A stretch of DNA of 9,742 nt from Patescibacteria group bacterium. Its GTDB lineage: Bacteria > Patescibacteriota > JAHJAL01. The stretch covers positions 1-9,742 of the forward strand of contig JAHJAL010000074.1 of NCBI GenBank assembly GCA_018814055.1, read 5' to 3'. Below the pieces are notes generated by a model, which saw only the letters and a list, made by a program, of their open reading frames with translations, was not told where the DNA came from and made no database searches. Within the stretch, counting starts at the first letter, position 1; each line of letters begins with the position of its first letter. Positions 6,712 through 9,742 of this stretch are shown one piece after another. Position numbers and translations under genes: made by a program.

Positions 6712-6763
6712 ACATTTTTGAAGTAATGGTTAGTTGTAAGATGTTTGATAAAGTTTGATACTG
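6703..6763. repeat. 11-bp perfect inverted repeat with an extra half-site between rpsR and efp
   Basis: CAGTATCAAAC (6703-6713) is the exact reverse complement of GTTTGATACTG (6753-6763), with 39 nt between. A second right-hand copy, ATGTTTGATA (6741-6750), is an exact reverse complement of 6706-6715. The left arm can therefore pair with either of two sites set 10 bp apart. No T tract follows, so it is not a classic terminator. It might be an operator, a switchable RNA stem, or a relic of the same repeat family as the arrays at 4357-4489. Confidence 0.85.
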
Positions 6764-6767
6764 CCGA

Positions 6768-7001
6768 CTAGAGTACAAAATAAGGTAGCAAAGCCATATA
6801 CCGGGCGCGTTTGATGGCACGGGCGAGTCGGGTTTGGTATTTGCGTTTGATGTTGGATTTGCTAGCCGGTTCGATTTTGCCGTAATAGGAAGTAAATTTT
6901 TTGAGAGTTTCGGTATCTTTGTAGTCGATGTAGTAGATGTTGTTGGTAGAGAAATAACATACCTTTTTTTGGGTATTGGTTGCTTGATTGTTGTTGGCCA
7001 T
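6768..7001 (-). CDS. rpsR: 30S ribosomal protein bS18
   Basis: bS18 is a small-subunit platform protein that binds 16S rRNA together with bS6. The 77-residue product shows the family pattern: KKVCYFSTNNIYYIDYKD (about 12-29), the GKI block, then KYQTRLARAIKRARYMALLPY near the C-terminus, which is nearly invariant in bacteria. The usual R-x-T-G segment after GKI is replaced by ASKSNIKR (about 46-53), a local departure from the family. The gene follows ssb by 40 nt, giving the order rpsF-ssb-rpsR found in many bacteria. No Shine-Dalgarno is visible before the ATG; the spacer instead carries an ATTAATTATTAATT stretch. The ending YFVL is slightly shorter than in E. coli. Confidence 0.97.
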   Translation of the reverse strand: MANNNQATNTQKKVCYFSTNNIYYIDYKDTETLKKFTSYYGKIEPASKSNIKRKYQTRLARAIKRARYMALLPYFVL

Positions 7002-7041
7002 AAGGATGATAAATTAATAATTAATGATGAAAAATTAATAA
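7002..7041. repeat. ATTAATTATTAATT-type spacer between ssb and rpsR
   Basis: The 40-nt spacer contains interleaved ATTAAT/ATTATT words that can pair with themselves. Near-identical stretches occur at 4578-4597 and 9688-9720, each directly before a start codon lacking a Shine-Dalgarno site. It may be a small dispersed intergenic repeat or simply AT-biased drift. Confidence 0.5.
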
Positions 7042-7650
7042 TCAGAAGGGGATATCGTCGATACTGATGTCTTCGGGGTCTCCCAGATTGGGGCCCGTGT
7101 TTTTTGGATTGTCAGCAGGATTTGAAGGGGCGGGTTCCTCAGAGTATGACACGGGAGCGGACGGCACTTCATTGGCGGTTTGCGCGGGTGAAGACATTGA
7201 ACCCGAGGTGTCGGTTGTACCGGTGGCATCGGGCGGATTGGCACCGGGCGCGCTAGCAGCGGGATTGTAAGGAGTTTGTGGAGGAGGTTGGTTTGGTTGG
7301 GTGTACTGACTGGCGCCTTCTTTGGAGCCGATAAATTGGAAGGATTCCAGGATGATTTCAGTGCGGCTGCGTTTGATACCATCAGCGCCTTCCCAGTTGT
7401 TGGTTTTGAGTCGGCCTTCGACAAAAATCGGTTGGCCTTTTTTGAGATATTGATTGATAACTTCGGCTTGACGACCCCAAACGACCATATTGTGAAATTC
7501 CGCTTCTTCTCGGCGATCTCCTTCGGGGGTTGTCCAACGCCGATTGGTAGCAATCCCAAAAGAAGCGACTGCTTGTCCATTGGGGGTATACTTGAGCTCA
7601 GGATCGCGGGTTAGGTTACCCATTATGAATACTTTATTGAATCCTAGCAT
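7042..7650 (-). CDS. ssb: Single-stranded DNA-binding protein
   Basis: SSB coats single-stranded DNA in replication, repair and recombination and recruits partner enzymes through its C-terminal tip. Residues about 1-108 form the OB fold, with FNKVFIMGNLTRDPELKYTPNG at the start, Trp39, the FHNMVVWGR strand (Trp57), GQPIFVEGRLKTNNW and the closing ESFQFIG. A proline/serine/glutamine-rich disordered linker runs from about 110 to 190, followed by the acidic tip with the canonical DDIPF ending. The total of 202 residues is slightly longer than usual because of the linker. The start is supported by GGAG at 7659-7662, 8 nt before the ATG, and by the standard M-x-x-x-N-K-V-x-x-x-G-N opening. It lies 27 nt after rpsF. 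Confidence 0.97.
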   Translation of the reverse strand: MLGFNKVFIMGNLTRDPELKYTPNGQAVASFGIATNRRWTTPEGDRREEAEFHNMVVWGRQAEVINQYLKKGQPIFVEGRLKTNNWEGADGIKRSRTEIILESFQFIGSKEGASQYTQPNQPPPQTPYNPAASAPGANPPDATGTTDTSGSMSSPAQTANEVPSAPVSYSEEPAPSNPADNPKNTGPNLGDPEDISIDDIPF

Positions 7651-7677
7651 AGGTAATTCTCCAAAAAAATAAATATC

Positions 7678-8331
7678 TTATAAAATTTCTTTTAGTAATT
7701 CATCAAGTTCCTTTGATTTTTCTTCACTTTCTTTGGGCTTTTCTTTTGGTTCCTCTGATTCGTCTGTTTTGGGGACTACTACTTCTTTTTTGGGACTCTT
7801 TTTGATAGGTTTGTCTTTTTTTACTTCGACTTTTTCTGGTTTGGCGGCGGGAGCTTTGGCTTTGGTTGATTTGGGCTTGGTCCGGACTGTTTTTTCTTTG
7901 GCGGCAGGTTTTGGAAGCTCTTCTTTGGTAACTTCTTCTTCTGTTTCATCCGCCTCGGGTTCTTCTTTGGCGTCCTTTTCTTTGGTTCGATCGGTGTCGG
8001 TTTTGGCGGGGTCTTGTTCTTGTTGTTTTTGGTATCCCGGTTCATGACTTAGATTGATAACCAAATAACGCAAAATGCCGTCAGCGAGTTTCATCTTTGA
8101 CTGCAATTCTTGCATATCAGCCGGCGCCATCATGAGATTGGTAAACATGTAGAAACCATGGTTTTGTTTTTTGATGGGATAGCAGAGTTCTTTTTTGCCC
8201 CATACATCTTCTTTGATAATTCGACCATGACAGCCGGCAACAAGTTCGCGGATACGGCCGATGACAGTTTGGATATCATCGTCTGACTTGCCTTCACATT
8301 CGATAATGTTGGCAAATTCGTATTTGTACAT
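7678..8331 (-). CDS. rpsF: 30S ribosomal protein bS6 with long charged C-terminal tail
   Basis: bS6 pairs with bS18 on the small-subunit platform. The ferredoxin-like S6 domain covers about residues 1-98: YKYEFANIIECEG at the start, the GRIIKEDVWGKKELCYPIKKQNHGFY strand pair (about 36-61) and the ADGILRYLVINL strand near the end. The family is normally about 95-135 residues; here 217. The extra part (about 100-217) is almost only K, E, P, A, S, T and D, with blocks of acidic then basic then mixed charge. It ends in a short likely helix, LDELLKEIL, preceded by KSKE. The tail is in frame with no stop and its codons match the body. AAGGAG (8339-8344) sits 7 nt before the ATG. It is the first gene of rpsF-ssb-rpsR. 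The tail's function is unknown. Confidence 0.95.
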   Translation of the reverse strand: MYKYEFANIIECEGKSDDDIQTVIGRIRELVAGCHGRIIKEDVWGKKELCYPIKKQNHGFYMFTNLMMAPADMQELQSKMKLADGILRYLVINLSHEPGYQKQQEQDPAKTDTDRTKEKDAKEEPEADETEEEVTKEELPKPAAKEKTVRTKPKSTKAKAPAAKPEKVEVKKDKPIKKSPKKEVVVPKTDESEEPKEKPKESEEKSKELDELLKEIL

Positions 8332-8355
8332 AAAAAAGCTCCTTCATCCTTTGGA

Positions 8356-8400
8356 TTAACCTCTACAAGACAATAATGAAAGCTCGCAGAGGAGGATTAA
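8356..8400 (-). promoter_or_regulatory. Hairpin in the rpsF mRNA leader, possible S6:S18 autoregulatory site
   Basis: In the minus-strand transcript CCUCU (8388-8392) pairs with AGAGG (8360-8364) across a 23-nt loop. UUAA/UUAA can extend the stem on the far side of a 4-nt one-sided UCCU bulge. In several bacteria the S6:S18 complex binds a bulged stem in the rpsF leader that mimics 16S helix 22. Location and bulge fit that idea, but I could not confirm the conserved CCG element, so this is inference. Confidence 0.35.
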
Positions 8401-8420
8401 GATAATAAAATCGTATGTTT

Positions 8421-8450
8421 ATTATATGATAAGCGGGTCAACAAAGGCAA
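8421..8450 (-). promoter_or_regulatory. Promoter of the rpsF-ssb-rpsR operon
   Basis: On the minus strand TTGCCT (8445-8450) and a perfect TATAAT (8421-8426) are 18 nt apart. Transcription would start near 8414, giving a leader of about 83 nt that contains the hairpin at 8356-8400 and the Shine-Dalgarno. This is the best sigma-70-like promoter in the window. Confidence 0.65.
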
Positions 8451-8528
8451 GAAGAAAAAAGCGTGATTTTATTTTATAATAAGCTACTTTAAATTAATTT
8501 TAAGAAAATATTATTTTTGGCTTAACTT

Positions 8529-8557
8529 TTGAATAATAAGCGTATTTTGGTTACAAT
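8529..8557 (+). promoter_or_regulatory. Possible promoter of the Gmad2-domain gene
   Basis: TTGAAT (8529-8534) and TACAAT (8552-8557) are separated by 17 nt on the plus strand. The start of transcription would be near 8564, about 44 nt before the ATG at 8608. A G-rich word, AGGGGG (8563-8568), falls at the predicted 5' end and is too far from the ATG for a normal ribosome site. Confidence 0.45.
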
Positions 8558-8607
8558 TATTCAGGGGGTGTTTGGATATCTAATACTTGATTATAACGAA
8601 AAAAATT

Positions 8608-9537
8608 ATGACCAAAAAAACATCAATGTGGTTTGTGGTAACGATAATTGCTTTTATAGGCATATTGACGATTGTGGCCGTGGTGGTCACTTTGTATTAT
8701 TTACGAGGAGAAGCTATCCAGAAAAAAGAAAATCAAAATACGGTTTCTGACATGAAGGATACGAAGTTCACGGTGTATACCGCGGCTGATGGTTCGTGGT
8801 CGGTTGAGTACCCAAGTGATTGGAATACAATAGAGTCTTCAGATGATTCGTTTGGAATCAGCGAAAACGAGAATGTGGCCTGGATGGATAACGGTGATAT
8901 TTATTTTGACGTAGTGGCCAAAAAGAGTTTTGATGAGTTGGTGGATGAATTTTATATAGTCAATGATGACATTGAGGAGGAAAGTGTAAATTTGGGCGGG
9001 GTATACGCGATTAAATTGACGGGGAAACAAAAAGATATTCCCAGTATGTTTCCACCCGGTACGGTCAATATTGTGACTTTGGTGGAAATGGACAACGGTA
9101 AAGTTTTGACGATAAAACTATACAATAAAGATATGAGTGCTGTATATGATAGGGTTTTATATAGTTTGATGTTTGATGGTGAGATTTCTTCATCCAAAAC
9201 TTTTGACAACAATATCGCTTCCACCAGCGCCAGTGGCAATATTGTGGTGTATACTCCCGGTGATTTGGAGAGTATAAGCAGCCCATACGAGGTTACCGGG
9301 AAAGGGAGGGTGTTTGAGAATGTATTGAACTACGAACTAACCGATCAGTCTGGTAAGGTTTTGGCGGATGGCTTCGCGGTAACTGCTTCGCCGGATGTTG
9401 GTCAATTTGGTGAATTTGAGATAGATTTGGTATTTGTGGCGGGTGGCATGCCGGGGGGGACTTTGGAAGTTTTCTCCTTGTCAGCCAAAAATGGCAGTCG
9501 GGAGGATGTGGTAACTATAGACGTGAAGTTTGAATAA
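8608..9537 (+). CDS. Membrane-anchored protein with PsbP-like and Gmad2 immunoglobulin-like domains
   Basis: This is a 309-residue protein with one N-terminal membrane helix (about 7-31) and a large part outside the membrane. Residues about 53-192 form a domain opening FTVYTAADGSWSVEYPSDW, similar in pattern to the domain in the gene at 4604. Residues about 210-309 match the Gmad2 pattern (immunoglobulin-like, named from spore-germination proteins): NIVVYTPGD, SSPYEVTGKGRVFENVLNYELTD, a G-x-F-E-I-D-L strand, then GTLEVFSLSAKNGSREDVVTIDVKF. In Patescibacteria such domains occur in surface or envelope proteins; the ligand is unknown. I chose ATG 8608. An in-frame TTG at 8587 would add seven residues but has no better ribosome site. 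The stop codon lies inside the left arm of the long inverted repeat. Gmad2 assignment is confident, function is not. Confidence 0.82.
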   Translation: MTKKTSMWFVVTIIAFIGILTIVAVVVTLYYLRGEAIQKKENQNTVSDMKDTKFTVYTAADGSWSVEYPSDWNTIESSDDSFGISENENVAWMDNGDIYFDVVAKKSFDELVDEFYIVNDDIEEESVNLGGVYAIKLTGKQKDIPSMFPPGTVNIVTLVEMDNGKVLTIKLYNKDMSAVYDRVLYSLMFDGEISSSKTFDNNIASTSASGNIVVYTPGDLESISSPYEVTGKGRVFENVLNYELTDQSGKVLADGFAVTASPDVGQFGEFEIDLVFVAGGMPGGTLEVFSLSAKNGSREDVVTIDVKFE

Positions 9538-9697
9538 TGAATAATAGTGTTGCATGAATTATTTTGTAATGTTCTTAATTTATGTGCCGCAGACTCGCTC
9601 TTTTTACTATATACATTAGAGTGAGAGCTCAGACAGGTGCGTTCACACAAATTAAGAACATTACAAAATAATTCATGCAACACTATTATTCATTATT
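9533..9697. repeat. Long perfect inverted repeat (49-bp arms, 67-nt centre), MITE-like or giant hairpin
   Basis: Positions 9533-9581 are the exact reverse complement of 9649-9697. After one A-C mismatch, 9583-9586 also pair with 9644-9647. In the centre CTCGCTCT and AGAGTGAG can pair (one G-U), so almost the whole 165 nt can fold into one long hairpin. The arms are AT-rich and the centre is richer in G and C. The left arm begins in the last sense codon and the stop codon of the preceding gene; the right end merges into an ATTATTAATT stretch before the next start codon. There is no coding frame of note inside. It may be a miniature inverted-repeat element, a strong terminator/RNase III site, or an assembly artefact. 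Confidence 0.9.
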
Positions 9698-9719
9698 AAT
9701 TATTAATTATTCATTAATT

Positions 9720-9742
9720 ATGTATCGAACACACACATGCGG
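9720..9742 (+). CDS. aspS: Aspartyl-tRNA synthetase (first codons only)
   Basis: The last 23 nt read ATG plus six sense codons and two bases, giving M-Y-R-T-H-T-C and almost certainly G (GGN). The opening M-x-R-T-H-x-C-G is the conserved N-terminus of bacterial AspRS, just before its anticodon-binding OB fold. The enzyme charges tRNA-Asp (or tRNA-Asp/Asn) with aspartate in the cytoplasm. There is no Shine-Dalgarno; the preceding bases are the AT-rich repeat that follows the long inverted repeat. Only eight residues are visible, so the call rests on that short signature. Confidence 0.6.

Noticed and set aside
7035..7580. 181-codon frame on the minus strand overlapping ssb
   Set aside because: It is a shifted frame of the proline-rich ssb linker; the ssb frame has a full OB fold and the DDIPF tip.
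7821..8045. Lys/Pro-rich 74-codon frame inside rpsF
   Set aside because: It is a shifted reading of the low-complexity S6 tail.
8529..8750. 73-codon plus-strand frame starting upstream of the Gmad2-domain gene
   Set aside because: It overlaps the real gene in another frame and starts within the likely promoter.
9533..9697. Ordinary Rho-independent terminator
   Set aside because: The stem is far too long and AT-rich and has no GC-rich base followed by a T tract, although it could still stop or process transcripts.

Overview
The window looks like a chromosomal segment of a Candidate Phyla Radiation (Patescibacteria, Parcubacteria-like) bacterium. The evidence is two small VirB2-like pilins of the type widespread in that group, several single-pass proteins with little similarity outside it, a ribosomal protein S6 with a long charged tail, AT-rich intergenic spacers, and a mixture of housekeeping genes in short operons. 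TGA is used as a stop (ssb), so the code is standard. The lineage call is inference from gene content and was not tested by a search.

Layout. 1-188 (-): start of a YmdB-type metallophosphoesterase, cut by the window edge. 195-1718 (-): RNase Y, directly upstream of it, as in Bacillus (rny-ymdB). 1719-2019: leader of rny with no convincing gene. 2020-4332 (-): a 770-residue protein made of two fused GT-B glycosyltransferase modules. 4333-4494: divergent intergenic region with a 5 x 7-bp tandem repeat and a 3 x 10-bp tandem repeat. 4495-4567 (+): tRNA-Lys(CUU). 4604-6063 (+): a probable operon of one membrane-anchored protein and two VirB2/TrbC-like pilins. 6064-6120: terminator-like inverted repeat between convergent units. 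6121-8331 (-): rpsF-ssb-rpsR followed by efp, with a clear promoter at 8421-8450 and a hairpin leader before rpsF, and an unusual inverted repeat between rpsR and efp. 8608-9537 (+): a membrane-anchored protein ending in a Gmad2-like immunoglobulin domain. 9533-9697: a perfect 49-bp inverted repeat around a 67-nt centre. 9720-9742 (+): first eight codons (the last incomplete) of what reads as aspartyl-tRNA synthetase.

How the parts fit. rny/ymdB serve RNA turnover and second-messenger or RNA phosphodiester hydrolysis. rpsF-ssb-rpsR is the classic S6-SSB-S18 operon, and efp relieves ribosome stalling at polyproline. The glycosyltransferase, the pilins and the two anchored proteins face the cell envelope. 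No complete new defence or mobile system is visible. The points most worth a second look are the long perfect inverted repeat, the arginine at the EF-P modification site, the fused glycosyltransferase, the pilin operon, and a recurring TTGATA-type motif in four separate intergenic or leader regions.
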